This document shows, in pieces, positions 39,499-50,470 of a DNA stretch of 64,000 bases. The stretch spans positions 1-64,000 of the forward strand of contig NZ_CM020866.1 in NCBI RefSeq assembly GCF_009866525.1, written 5' to 3'. The notes beneath the pieces were generated by a model, which had not been told where the DNA came from, did no database searches, and saw nothing but the letters and a program-made list of their open reading frames with translations. How positions within the stretch are numbered: the first letter of the stretch is position 1; the number at the start of each line of letters is the position of its first letter. The stretch comes from Spiroplasma poulsonii (GTDB lineage: Bacteria > Bacillota_I > Bacilli_A > Mycoplasmatales > Mycoplasmataceae). The translations under genes and the position numbers were made by a program.

Positions 39499-42031
39499 TA
39501 TTGAAGCTTAATTTTTTTATATTCATTATTAGATCCTTTGTCAATTATTTTGATAATTGCTGTTGTTGCTTCGGTTGTGATTGAAAAAGTTGTTAATAAT
39601 AAAATTCATGTGATTGATTTTATTGTAATTTTATGTATTGTTTTGTTAAATGCTTTTATTCAAACAATTGAACAAGTTAAAGCAAAAAAATCATTAGAAT
39701 CATTAAAGAAAATGACAATTCCACTTGCTGTTGTAAAACGGGATGGTGACATCATTGAGGTCCCAGCTAATGAGTTGGTTGTTGGTGACATTGTTGTTTT
39801 AGAAGCGGGAAAATATATTCCTGCTGATATTCGTATCTTAGAAGCAAATAATTTGTTTATTGATGAAGCCGCTTTAACAGGTGAATCAGTTCCGGTTGAA
39901 AAAAATAGTCATATTTTAAAAAAAAGAAAAATTAGTTTTAGCTGATCAAACTAATATGGCTTTTATGTCAACTTTTATTACAAACGGGAGAGCAGTTGGG
40001 ATTGTTGTTGCTAATGCTGATGCTGTTAATAGTGAAATTGGTAAAATTGCTGCAGGAGTGATTTCAGCAAAACAAGAAAAAACACCTTTACAAATACGAT
40101 TAACAAAATTAACAAAAATAGTAAGTATTTTTGCTGTTTTATTAGCGATTTTTGTCTTTGTGTTCTTCCTCTTGACGGATGAAAATAGTTGACCAATCAA
40201 TTTAATGACATCTGTTACAATTGCTATTGCTGTTATTCCAGAGTCATTAATTGTTATTGTGTCAGTAATCTTATCATTATCGGTGAAACGAATGGCTCGT
40301 GTTAATGTTATTGTTAAAAAATTAGATGCTGTTGAAACATTGGGGTCTGTGAATGTCATTTGTTCAGATAAAACCGGAACTTTAACCCAAAACAAAATGA
40401 CAGTTAAGGAAGTAATTTTTAATAATGAAACGATGAAAGAAAGTGACTTTCAGTTTGAAACAGACAATCGAGCAGCCTTTCATTTTATTAATTGTTTAAC
40501 ATTATGTAATGATGCTATTAATCAAAAAAAAGAACGAATTGGTGATCCAACTGAAATTGCTTTAATTGATTTTACAAGAAGATTTACAATTAGTGAAGTT
40601 AAATATCGTGAGCAATATGTTCGAACTTTAGAAGTTCCATTTGATTCTGATCGAAAATTAATGTCAACTGTTAATCAAATTAATAAACAAGAATTTGTTT
40701 ATACCAAGGGGGCACTTGATCAATTATTAAAACATTGTCATAAAATTTATTTAAATAATAAAATTATTCCTTTAACAACAGCAATGAAAGAAGAATTACA
40801 ACAAAAAGCTTTAGAATTATTAAGTCAAGCGTTACGAGTATTAGCTTTTGCGTTTAAAGAGTATGATAAAAAAGAAATTGAAACTGATTTAATCTTCTTG
40901 GGTGCTGTTGGGATGATTGACCCGCCTCGTCCAGAAGCGGTTGAGGCAGTTAAAAAAGCACATGAAGCTGGCATTAGAGTAATTATGATTACAGGAGATC
41001 ATAAGGCAACAGCCTTGGCGATTGCAAAAGATTTGAATTTAGTAACTTCTGAAGCAAATGTTATTTCTGGTCATCAAATTGATAGTATGAATAATAAAGA
41101 ATTACAAGAAAAATTTAAAGATGTTTCGGTTTTTGCAAGAGTTAATCCTGATCATAAAACAAGAATTGTTGAATGTTTACAATCAATGAATTATGTTGTG
41201 TCAATGACGGGTGACGGGGTTAATGATGCACCAAGTTTAAGTAAAGCTGATATTGGGGTGGCAATGGGAATTACAGGAACTGATGTTTCAAAAGAGGCAG
41301 CAAATATTATTTTGCAAGATGATAATTTTTCAACCATTATTCGTGGTGTTGAAGAAGGAAGAAATGTTTATCATAAAATCAAACGGGTAATTGCGTTTGT
41401 TTGTGCAGCACAGTTAGCTAATGTTCTGGCCTTTATTATTATTTCTGTTTCGACGCAAATCAAACCATTTGATTCGGTTAACATTTTATGATTTAACTTG
41501 GTTGTTGAAACACTAATGGCAATTCCAATTGGTTTAGGAGATAATGATAATCGTTTAATGTTAGATAAACCACGGAATAAAAAAGAATCCTTTTTTACTA
41601 ATAGTTTAATAACGATTTTATATTTAGCATTTGTTACAGCGGGAACTGTTATTGCAACATTTTTTATTGGAAAAGAAGTTTTTAATAATGTTGAAGATGC
41701 TAAAATTGCAACAATTTTAGTAATGGCTTGTGCCCCAGTTATTTTTGCTTTTGCAATCCAATTACCAAACTATCAGATTAAAGCACATCATAAAATGGAA
41801 CCAACTAATTATTATTTATTAGGAGCATCATTAATTGCTTTAACATTAAACTTTTTAATAATATATACTCCAGGGTTAAATTTAATCTTCTTATCAACAG
41901 CTAATGAAAATAATTTTGAAACATCGCCATTATTATCATGACAAATGTCAATTATATCGTTGAGGATGATGGGTGTACCATTATTGTTATTATTGGCTTA
42001 TGATGCTATTCGCAAATTAATTGGACCATAA
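39499..42031 (+). pseudogene. P-type cation-transporting ATPase (type II, Ca2+-like), 5'-truncated and frameshifted
   Basis: The frame is open from the IS border as WSLIFLYSLLDPLSIILIIA, which is the first transmembrane hairpin, so the N-terminal 60-80 residues are missing. The A domain shows DEAALTGESVPVEK. A run of eight A near 39920-39927 then shifts the frame; removing one A restores KKEKLVLADQTN and the rest. The P domain has the phosphorylation motif DKTGTLT and TGDGVNDAPSL, and the M4 motif reads PESL. It ends at 42031 after the last TM helices. No N-terminal half is recognisable left of the IS, so a deletion is likely. Confidence 0.88.
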
Positions 42032-42166
42032 AAATAGTTGGGTTTAACTAAATAATACTTGTGAATGCAAAAAATAATGTTTATAATGTATGTGGTTAAA
42101 AATAAAAAAGTGAGAGCTAACCACTCCAATAGCTACTGTGTCATCCTACTCGGATAACTTTTATTA
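42032..42166 (+). promoter_or_regulatory. Possible orphan promoter and leader left of IS copy 5
   Basis: A TATAAT (about 42091-42096) is followed by some 70 bp, including TGAGAGCTAACCACTCC, that read like a transcribed leader. The IS cuts it off and no gene follows in continuity. Confidence 0.3.
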
Positions 42167-43230
42167 GACTTCTTGCGATACCCCTTTTTATTAAAATATT
42201 ATTATAAAATATAATTTATGAGGACATAAAAATATGAACAATAATAAATTTAATACTCTTAATGATAGAGAATGGTTAAGATTAACAGGAATAAAAAAAT
42301 CCACTTTTAATAAAATGTTAGATATTTTAAAAGTTGCTGAAATAGAAAAATTTAAAAAAGGTGGTAAAACTAATAAATTATCATTAGAAAATAGATTATT
42401 GATGACTTTATTATATTGACGAGAATATCAGACTTATTTTCATCTTGGTAAAAGTTTTGATATTAGTGAGGCTAATTGTTATCGTAATATTAAGTGAATT
42501 GAAGATATTTTAATTAAAAACTCTGATTTTCAACAACTTGCTGGTAAAAAAGCACTAATAAATGATTATTTTAATGATAAAACTATTATTATTGATGCTA
42601 CCGAAACTCCAATCCAACGCCCAAAAAAAGACAAAAACAATCTTATTCTGGTAAAAAGAAAAAACACACGATCAAAACACAAGTAATTATCGAACAAGAA
42701 ACCAAAAAAATTATTGCAACAAGTTTTTCGCTCGGAAAAAAACATGATTATGCTTTATTTAAAGAATCAAAAATCCCAATTTTAAAAAATACCAAATTAA
42801 TAGTTGATAGTGGTTATCAAGGAATACAAAAAAATCACAATAATGTTCTAATACCCACAAAGAAAACAAAGAAAAACCCTTTAAACAAAGAACAAAAGCA
42901 ATATAATAGACTAGTTTCAAAAATGAGAATTATTATTGAAAATATTTTTGCTATTCTTAAAAAATTTAAAATTATTACAGAAAAATATCGTAATCGAAGA
43001 AAAAGATTTGGTTTAAGATTTAATTTAATTGCCTCAATTTATAATTTACAATTATTATATTTAACATAAAATATTTATTTAAAATTAAATAATTTAAATA
43101 ATAAATTAATTTTTCGTTGTGGAAAAATATTAAATTTTTAAATAAAAAACATAATTAATTAAAATTATATTTTTCTATTAGTATCTTTTTTACAAATATT
43201 TGCAATTTTTTAACAAGTAATGCAAGAAGT
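42167..43230 (+). mobile_element. IS5-family insertion sequence, copy 5
   Basis: The copy is 1,064 bp. The left end is standard, but the right end lacks the final C (GCAAGAAGT then TA). TA is present at 42165-42166 and 43231-43232. The left flank is chromosomal and the right flank is viral, so it marks the chromosome-virus border here. Confidence 0.92.
42234..43069 (+). CDS. IS5-family transposase, -1 frameshift, copy 5
   Basis: Both frames are intact, 278 residues after the -1 slip. One silent change (ACA to ACC type) is seen relative to other copies. The damaged right end may limit mobility. Confidence 0.85.
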
Positions 43231-43300
43231 TAATGGTAGTAAGAAAAAAGTTGAGGTTTTATAAAAAATATAAATAAAGTAATTAAATACAAATTAAATT

Positions 43301-43327
43301 AATCGCTTATTAGAGCGATTTTTTTAT
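43301..43327 (+). terminator. Terminator right of IS copy 5
   Basis: AATCGCT pairs with AGCGATT around TATTAG, followed by TTTTTTATTT. It follows a short frame ending VNGSKKKVEVL (stop at 43262), probably the 3' end of a gene cut by the IS. Confidence 0.75.
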
Positions 43328-43491
43328 TTGCATTATTCATCAGATAGTATCTTTAAAATTAAAAATTAACCTATTTTGCCCTACAAACTAGTTAATTTTT
43401 ATAATTTCCTTTCTGTGATTTATTATATTTTTTCGGTTTAACAACTAATAATATCATTTTTAATAAAGGTACTATCTGATGAATAATGCAA
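43328..43491. repeat. 164-bp MITE-like segment with perfect 22-bp inverted ends
   Basis: The ends at 43328-43349 and 43470-43491 are perfect 22-bp inverted repeats (starting TTGCATTATTCATCAG), with imperfect pairing continuing inward. The 120-bp interior has no reading frame. No obvious target duplication is seen. It could be a non-autonomous mobile element, or a viral origin or terminus. Confidence 0.7.
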
Positions 43492-43520
43492 TCTAAAACT
43501 TAATATTTTGATGCTTAAAG

Positions 43521-43760
43521 ATGGATAACTCATCTATGGCACGAAGCCTTAAAGAAAGTGTGAAAGCGATTGGATTTACTCTCCTATTTATTTCTTTAAT
43601 TCTCGGCAAGATTAATCACTTGCGAAATGTCAGAGCGCGTGTTTTTTGGCTTGTTTTCATAAAAAGAGTGTTGTTAAACTGAAAAAAACAATATTGGACA
43701 TTAAAAAAACAAGAGGGTTGGAGCTCCAAAAGGTTATTTTCTTTATATAAAGTTGTCTAG
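43521..43760 (+). CDS. Possible 79-residue membrane protein with atypical codon use
   Basis: The frame is open from ATG 43521 (or 43536) to TAG, with one TGA-Trp. Residues about 15-31 (AIGFTLLFISLILGKI) form a TM helix, followed by a strongly basic stretch (NHLRNVRARVFW). It uses TGG for Trp four times, plus CTC, CGC-like and GCG codons that are rare nearby, and the DNA is less AT-rich than its surroundings. No ribosome-binding site is clear. It could be part of a plectrovirus-derived sequence. Unrecognised. Confidence 0.35.
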
Positions 43761-43974
43761 GGATGGATGAAGCGTAATTAATAACTGGGTAAACTGTTTT
43801 TTTTGTTTATTTCCGTGGGGGTAAAACTCTATTAAAATATCCTACCGCCCCCGCTCACCTTCAAAGTGAAGCGGGCGGCGAAGTAATTAAATACTAAAAT
43901 AAATTATTTACTAAATATCAAAATATTAACCAATAAAGGAATATTATGTTTTTTTACAGAAAGGAAAATATTTT
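43761..43974. other. Non-coding viral segment with a GC-rich hairpin
   Basis: No gene seen. It holds a markedly GC-rich stretch at about 43852-43882 (CCGCCCCCGCTCAC / GTGAAGCGGGCGG) that folds with a two-base bulge. Such hairpins are common at ssDNA-phage replication origins. AAGTAATTAAATAC just after it also occurs at about 43277-43290. An AAGGAAA ribosome-binding site precedes the gene at 43975. Confidence 0.5.
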
Positions 43975-44091
43975 ATGAAAAAATGAAATAAAAAAATTAA
44001 AAATAAATTACAAGAATTAATGATACGAGCTTATCCAGTAACGGTAAATGATATTAATGATGAAATTTGAGCAACAAATAAAAAGAATTAA
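43975..44091 (+). CDS. Small phage protein, 38 residues
   Basis: A short Lys-rich frame (contains RAYPVTVNDINDEI) with AAGGAAA before the ATG. It starts the first phage fragment and is followed by a ribosome-binding site (AAGGAG) for the next gene. Function unknown. Confidence 0.5.
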
Positions 44092-44104
44092 GGAGTATAG
44101 ATAA

Positions 44105-44389
44105 ATGACAGAATATAAAAGTTTGTATATTAATAAAACTTGAAATGAAATAACAACATCTTTTGAATGAGCTAATTGTCAGCCTGTTAATTGTCGTATT
44201 TCACATCATAAAAATCATTATGATTTGCAATGTTTAGAATGAGCCAAAATGTACTTAAATTTATTTAAAGACAAGTGAGATGTTATTGCTTCTTATATGC
44301 AATATTATAAAATTAACGATATTTTAGATTTAGCATCAGATGGATGAAAAATATTACAAATTGACAAAAAAATAAAACAAATAAATTAA
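44105..44389 (+). CDS. Phage protein of unknown function, 94 residues
   Basis: The ATG follows AAGGAGTATAGATAA. The product is mostly helical, rich in aromatic residues (six TGA-Trp codons), with CQPVNCRISHHKNHYDLQC as a possible Cys/His cluster. The end overlaps the resolvase gene by 46 bp. Unrecognised. Confidence 0.6.
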
Positions 44390-44835
44390 AATATATTATT
44401 GCAATTGACCCTGCTGGAATTGGACAAACTGGTATTATTATTTATAATGTTTTGCAAAAGAAAATAATTAATAATATTACTTTTAATTCCAAAAATGAAG
44501 AAGAAGCAATAAATAATATGTATTTAATATTAAATGAGTTTAAAAATAAAATTTGTTCTTATTTAAATAAAGTTATTGTAATAATTGAAGATTATCAACT
44601 TCATAAAGGTTTAAAAATAAAAAACCCATTATCTACTCCTAAATTCATTGGTGGTTTAAAAGTTTTATGCAAATATCTATTTAATTTAAATTATGTTTTA
44701 CAATCACCAGTTATTAAGAAAAATTATTTTTATAAAGGAAATATTAAAATGACAGAACACGAACACGATGCTTGGAAACATTTACAATATTTTATAACAA
44801 AAGGAGTTGATAAAAATGGCACAAGCAAAAAGTAA
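44344..44835 (+). CDS. RuvC-like Holliday junction resolvase (phage type)
   Basis: The 163-residue product has the RNase H-fold layout: first strand YIIAIDPAGIGQTGI (catalytic Asp), VIIEDYQLHKG (Glu on the fourth strand), STPKFIGGLKVLC and a C-terminal EHEHDAWKH, where a final Asp is expected. Such enzymes debranch phage DNA before packaging. The ATG at 44344 lies in the overlap with the upstream gene, out of frame, so translation is probably coupled. Family call by motif pattern, moderately sure. Confidence 0.65.
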
Positions 44836-45214
44836 TTTACCTAAAAAATCAATAACTAATAAACCTAAAATAAAAAATAAAAAAGTTAATAAATTAGAAT
44901 TAACTGTTAGATTACATGAAAATCCGATTAAAACTAAAATTAAGGCACTGGTTGCTGGTGGTGTTGAAGTTGATGCTTGTTCGGCTAAATGTCAATGAGA
45001 CGGATTAAATTACTCAACATTATCAATATATAACCCATCTATTTTAACTGAGTTTTTGAAATTAAAAAAAGATGATGAGATAAAAATTAAAGGCTCAGTA
45101 TTTAATCAGTTAAATATAAAAACTAAACGCTATTTTTTATCTTTTAGAGTAGATAGTTTTGAAATTATACAAAAAGCAATTAGAAAAAGAACAAACAAAA
45201 ATATTAAAAAATAA
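44816..45214 (+). CDS. Small basic phage protein, possible OB-fold DNA-binding protein
   Basis: The 132-residue product has a Lys-rich N-terminal 30 residues and then alternating strands: LELTVRLHE, KIKALVAGGVEVDACS, DEIKIKGSVFN, RYFLSFRVDSFEII. The pattern recalls an ssDNA-binding OB fold, but no motif proves it. It overlaps the resolvase gene by 20 bp. AAAGGAG in the overlap serves as ribosome-binding site. Confidence 0.5.
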
Positions 45215-45226
45215 GGAGGAAAAAAC

Positions 45227-45685
45227 ATGGCATTAAAAAATGTAAAATATGTTCTTATTGATGAACATGATAAACCAATTAAAAATGAAGATGATAGTTT
45301 TGATATTAAAACGGTAGAAGTTATTTTAGAAAATTCTGAAGAAATTAATGAATTTAATACAGGTAATTTAGAGAATAGCAATCAACAAATCAACGAACTA
45401 CAAACAAAAAATAATGAATTAATTTCACAATTAGAACAACAAACACTTCAATTAAAACAAATTGAAATTAATAACTTCAATAATTTTTTAACTGATAATG
45501 ACGAATTTAAAAATGTCTTACTAAAATCTTATGATATTAATGATGATATTGAAGTTATTAAAGCACACTTACAAAGTGTTTATGATGAATTAATTAAGGT
45601 ACAAACAGTTAATACTGGTGGCGTACCAAAAGTAGAAAACAAAGAAAACAATATTTTAGATACAGACAATGTATTTAATAAATAG
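45227..45685 (+). CDS. Candidate phage scaffold protein
   Basis: The 152-residue acidic product has a long coiled coil (about residues 45-90, rich in Gln, Glu and Asn) and sits directly before a capsid gene, the normal place for a scaffold. AAGGAGG precedes the ATG. No sequence similarity to the scaffold candidate at 58.2 kb is evident. The role is inferred from position and composition. Confidence 0.55.
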   Translation: MALKNVKYVLIDEHDKPIKNEDDSFDIKTVEVILENSEEINEFNTGNLENSNQQINELQTKNNELISQLEQQTLQLKQIEINNFNNFLTDNDEFKNVLLKSYDINDDIEVIKAHLQSVYDELIKVQTVNTGGVPKVENKENNILDTDNVFNK

Positions 45686-45702
45686 AAAGAAGGAAGTAAA
45701 TT

Positions 45703-46707
45703 ATGGCACAAAACCCACAAAGAATTTTCGGAGATATTGCTAATCAAGCAACAAAAAGAGACCGAGAAACATTTGAACAATGATATTTACAAACTTATCA
45801 ACAAAAATTTAGTTGAGAAGCTTTATTTGCATGAAAAGAAGCAAATAAGTTTGGTTTAACATATAAAAGAAAGAAAAATATTAAATACAATGAAGGTCTA
45901 GGAGCAAACGGTCAAGTATTTAATACTGATGATAACCTACTAAAATATTCAACAGTGGAATTTTAAGATGGAATTGTTGAATTAGATACAATTTTAACTT
46001 TTGCTCGTAAATTAGACCCCGTAGAAAGTGATTTTAATCCTAATCTTTGGGCTGCCGATATTGAGCAAGCAATGGATACTGAGGTTGCTTATAAACGCAA
46101 TAAAATTTTAGAAATTATTAATAAAGGAACAGTTACAACTATTCAAGGACAAAAAGCAGATGATACAAATGCTTTACAAATCCACGATGAAATTATGGAT
46201 AAAATATATGAAAACGGCTTTACCCCATCAGAAACAGTTGTATTAGGTTCGGCTGATTTTATTCGTGGAATTCGTAATAAATTACAGTTACAACTTGGAG
46301 CAAACGACCAAATAAATAGCATAATTGAAACGAGTGGAGCAATGAAAACTGTTGAAGGAACAACATACTATATGGTTCCTAAAAAATTACCAATTATTAA
46401 TAAAGATGGTTCAGAAGGAACAATTGAATTATTATCAAATGGAGTTAATGCAATTGCCTTTAAATTTAGCAAAAAATATGACCCCCTTATTTTACGCAAA
46501 AAAGACCATACTCCGTTAAGAGTTGGTGCTGCTGCGTTAGGTACTGGAATGGGTAATATTTTGATTATGGAAAGAGTTTTATATTTAGGTGGAGCAGTAG
46601 TTGAATCCAAAGGAATTATTAAACATATCGTTGCAAAAATTAATATTAGTAAAATTAATAAAATTAGGTCGTATAAATTATTTTGGGGTCTTAAATTAAT
46701 ATCTTAG
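45703..46707 (+). pseudogene. HK97-like major capsid protein gene with internal stop and lost 3' end
   Basis: The frame from ATG 45703 meets TAA at 45964-45966 and continues open as DGIVELDTILTFARKLDPVESD. VVLGSADFIRGIRNKL and RKKDHTPLRVGAAALG are typical of HK97-fold coat proteins (the spine-helix and P-domain region). After about 46665 the sequence changes to material probably belonging to the adjacent ISLre2-type element. The gene is dead twice over: a nonsense codon and a truncated end. The protein differs from the capsid at 58.6-62.5 kb. Confidence 0.7.
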
Positions 46708-46846
46708 AAATTGTGGAATAATATACCACTTACTTATTTAGATTGTATTACTTTTAATTTTATTGTCAATATATTTTTCTATTTTTTTAAATTTTTTCAC
46801 AAAAAAAATACATTTTTATTAAAGTTATTTAATTTCTTAGATAAAA

Positions 46847-48190
46847 CTAATAAAAATATAAGTTTTTTTGTAAATTATTATTTACAAAATTATTAACTGA
46901 ATAATTAAATTTATTTTCTTCTAACAATTGTTCATTAGTATTAAATAAATTAATTTTATTTTTTAATCCCATCATACTAGCATTTAATTTATTTCTAATA
47001 GTTTTTTCACTATAAATAGCTTTTTTAATTATAGTGCCTTTTCAATAATGAGAAATATCACCTTCAATATCACAACCAATATTATTCCATAGTGTTTGGT
47101 TTTCAATTCCTTCTTTATTATTTTTAATTAATCTAATAGTTTTATTCAAAAAAATTAATTTAGCATCGCTTATAAAAGATTTACTATCTTCTAAACACTG
47201 TAATAATCCCTCATATTTACCATTATAAAAATTATCAACTGCTTTATGATATATTTCTCTATTTTCTTTGTTTTTACTTTGATATGGATATAGTTTTTTA
47301 AATCTACTTGTAAGATGAAATTTATCTATTGTATAGTGAATTTTATTTTTAGGAAAATATTGACGCATAAAATTTTTAGTATTTTTAATCCATAATGCAC
47401 CATCACCTAAAATCATAATTTCAATATTAGGTGTCAATTTGAAATGAGTTTCAATTAAAGTAAATAATTTTATAAGAACTGGTTTTAAATTTGCTTCTTT
47501 TTTAAGATAATCTGGAATATTATCCATTTCAAAAACACCTAATTTATTTGCGATTACAGGTCTTTTTACAGTATATTTTTCTTCATCATACCCAGTATGT
47601 ACAGTACATGCTATCGTATGTTTTTTTATCTTTTTTCTTCCTTGCTTTGTTGAATCTAACATTTTCAAATAAGTCCCATCCATTTGAATATATAAAGTGT
47701 GTGGAATATCTATTTTTTTATTACTTTTATTAAAGTAATATTCTTCGTCAGTTTTTGCATTTTTCATAATATTAGATACTGTCATTAAACTAATTTTTAC
47801 ATGCTCCATAGTATCTAAAATATCTTTATATCTTTTGTTCTCAGTAATAAATGATAATATTTTTTCTTTAACAGAATTATCTATTCTTTGTCATTTTTCA
47901 ATTCCTAAAAGTTTATCCAAAGGAAAAATATATTCTTCTTTACCTGTTTCTGGATTAATTTTATAATATCTTCTTCTTTTAAAAGTTATTTTTCCATTTA
48001 AAATTACTAATGTTCTTTCAATTTTATCTTTTACTTTATAATCTTTAAATTCTTTTAAAGTTTTATCAATTTTGTAATTTTTAAAAATTCATTCATCATA
48101 ATCTTCTGAACTTTGTTGAATAATTTCAATACTCTGTATATATAATAAATTAATAAAATTATTAAAAAAATTGTTATCAACATTCATCAT
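46847..48190 (-). CDS. ISLre2/UPF0236-type transposase, full length
   Basis: The 447-residue product shows the family's N-terminal zinc-ribbon-free layout: FKRRRYYKINPETGKEEY, LDKLLGIEKWQRI, the MDGTYLKMLD strand with a catalytic Asp, GDGALWIKN with the second, and DKFHLTSRFKK. TGA-Trp codons occur at four places. AGAGGG precedes the start. No lesion is seen, so the element may be active. Its exact ends could not be fixed: no clean inverted repeat or 9-bp duplication was found in 46650-46750 or 48200-48320. Confidence 0.85.
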
Positions 48191-48314
48191 TTTTTACCCT
48201 CTTTCCTTAGTTCTACACATTAACACAAAAATAATAAAAATGCAAAAAAAGATATTATTTTTTATTTATTATGTTATAATTTAAGTGTTAATTATTAGCA
48301 AATTAATTTAACTG

Positions 48315-48346
48315 AAAAAAGTAAAGTAATTTACTTTTTTTTATTT
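48315..48346. terminator. Terminator-like hairpin upstream of the packaging genes
   Basis: AAAAAAGTAAA pairs with TTTACTTTTTT, so it can act in both directions. It isolates the terminase operon from the transposase. Confidence 0.7.
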
Positions 48347-48440
48347 TGATGTAAAATATAGATAATAAAAAAAGAACACTGTCAAGTTCTTCTGTACATG
48401 TTTTTCTCTACTTATATTTAACCATATAAAAGGAGTAAAA

Positions 48441-48839
48441 ATGAAAGAATTTAATCCAAAAACAGCAAGTTTGGCGACTTTTTATCGTAAAATAGAGCAA
48501 TTTTGAGAAAATAAATCACCTAATAAACCATATACTTTGAATGATTTAACCAATGAATTCAATCTTTCTCGCAAGTGAAGATATGATACTTATGCGAGCG
48601 AAAAGATAGTTCCTTTGCTTGAAAAACAAGTTGATAGAATTGAAAGTGAAATAATTAATTTTATGATGAAATCACCTGATGGTGCTAAATTATATTGACA
48701 ACGAGCATTTAATTATAAATATTCACTGCAAGAAAAACAGTTAGAACAAGAATTAAACTTAAATAATCAACAGCCAATAATTGTTAATTTACAAACGGAT
48801 ATTAGAGATATTAAAAAAGAAAGTGATAATAATGCTTAA
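48441..48839 (+). CDS. Terminase small subunit
   Basis: The 132-residue product has an N-terminal helix-turn-helix (YTLNDLTNEFNLSRKWRYDT, about residues 29-48), a helical middle and an acidic tail. It lies directly before, and overlaps by eight bases, the terminase large subunit gene. AGGAG precedes the ATG. The DNA-recognition role is inferred from position, size and fold pattern. Confidence 0.7.
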
Positions 48840-49405
48840 TCATTTTACTTATTTGTTAGAAACACCTTATTGGTTATTACAAAATAGTAATGTTGGTAAT
48901 AAATATCCCTTTGCTAAGAAATATGAGTTAGTTAATGAAATTAATCAAATTGGAACACGATATAGTGGTAAAACTATTTCAAATATTAAAATGTTTGGTG
49001 AATTATTAAAAATTAGTTTATTGATTAAAGAACCAATTTGTATCATTGCTAGTATGTATTGGAGTAAAGATTTAAAAGATAGTGTATTTCAAAATATATG
49101 AAATATGTTAGATGAAAATAATATTCCTTATACTATTAATTTATCTAATTTTACTTTTACTTTATCAAATGGGAGCAAAATATATTGTAAAGGTTTACAT
49201 TCACCAAGTCGGAAAGAAAAATTAAAAGCTTTTGCTGATTTGAATAAATATAAATTAGTTATTGATTGAAGAGAAGAATGTGACCAATTTCAACAAAAAG
49301 ATTTAAGTGATTTAGAGTTTGCTATTCGTGGTTATCAAAATAAAATAACAATTAATACATGTAATCCTGAGAGTTTAAAAAGATATATTGTTGGTTATTG
49401 TAATA

Positions 49406-50470
49406 GACTTCTTGCATTACTTGTTAAAAAATTGCAAATATTTGTAAAAAAGATACTAATAGAAAAATATAATTTTAATTAATTATGTTTTTTATTTAAA
49501 AATTTAATATTTTTCCACAACGAAAAATTAATTTATTATTTAAATTATTTAATTTTAAATAAATATTTTATGTTAAATATAATAATTGTAAATTATAAAT
49601 TGAGGCAATTAAATTAAATCTTAAACCAAATCTTTTTCTTCGATTACGATATTTTTCTGTAATAATTTTAAATTTTTTAAGAATAGCAAAAATATTTTCA
49701 ATAATAATTCTCATTTTTGAAACTAGTCTATTATATTGCTTTTGTTCTTTGTTTAAAGGGTTTTTCTTTGTTTTCTTTGTAGGTATTAGAACATTATTGT
49801 GATTTTTTTGTATTCCTTGATAACCACTATCAACTATTAATTTGGTATTTTTTAAAATTGGGATTTTTGATTCTTTAAATAAAGCATAATCATGTTTTTT
49901 TCCGAGCGAAAAACTTGTTGCAATAATTTTTTTGGTTTCTTGTTCGATAATTACTTGTGTTTTGATCGTGTGTTTTTTCTTTTTACCAGAATAAGATTGT
50001 TTTTGTCTTTTTTTGGGCGTTGGATTGGAGTTTCGGTAGCATCAATAATAATAGTTTTATCATTAAAATAATCATTTATTAGTGCTTTTTTACCAGCAAG
50101 TTGTTGAAAATCAGAGTTTTTAATTAAAATATCTTCAATTCACTTAATATTACGATAACAATTAGCCTCACTAATATCAAAACTTTTACCAAGATGAAAA
50201 TAAGTCTGATATTATCGTCAATATAATAAAGTCATCAATAATCTATTTTCTAATGATAGTTTATTAGTTTTACCACCTTTTTTAAATTTTTCTATTTCAG
50301 CAACTTTTAAAATATCTAACATTTTATTAAAAGTGGATTTTTTTATTCCTGTTAATCTTAACCATTCTCTATCATTAAGAGTATTAAATTTATTATTGTT
50401 CATATTTTTATGTCCTCATAAATTATATTTTATAATAATATTTTAATAAAAAAGGGTATCGCAAGAAGTC
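49406..50470 (-). mobile_element. IS5-family insertion sequence, copy 6
   Basis: The copy is 1,065 bp with standard ends and TA at 49404-49405 and 50471-50472, inside the terminase large-subunit gene. Confidence 0.95.
49568..50403 (-). pseudogene. IS5-family transposase, copy 6, with nonsense codon
   Basis: Compared with other copies, ATTATCGTC replaces ATTCTCGTC near 50214, turning codon 64 from GAA to TAA. Only about 63 residues can be made. A second, silent change (CTA for TTA) is nearby. The copy can move only if a transposase from another copy acts in trans. Confidence 0.85.

Noticed and set aside
43328-43491. CRISPR-like repeat
   Set aside because: There is a single inverted pair and no direct-repeat/spacer periodicity. 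No cas genes are in the window.
44105-44835. Apparent frameshift between the 94-residue gene and the resolvase gene
   Set aside because: An ATG at 44344 opens the resolvase frame inside the upstream gene, so the two are overlapping genes rather than one broken gene.
46640-48320. Exact ends of the second ISLre2-type element
   Set aside because: A weak CTTAAATTA similarity between 46690 and 48290 gives no matching 9-bp duplication, and the 23-bp ends of the first element are absent, so no boundary is claimed.
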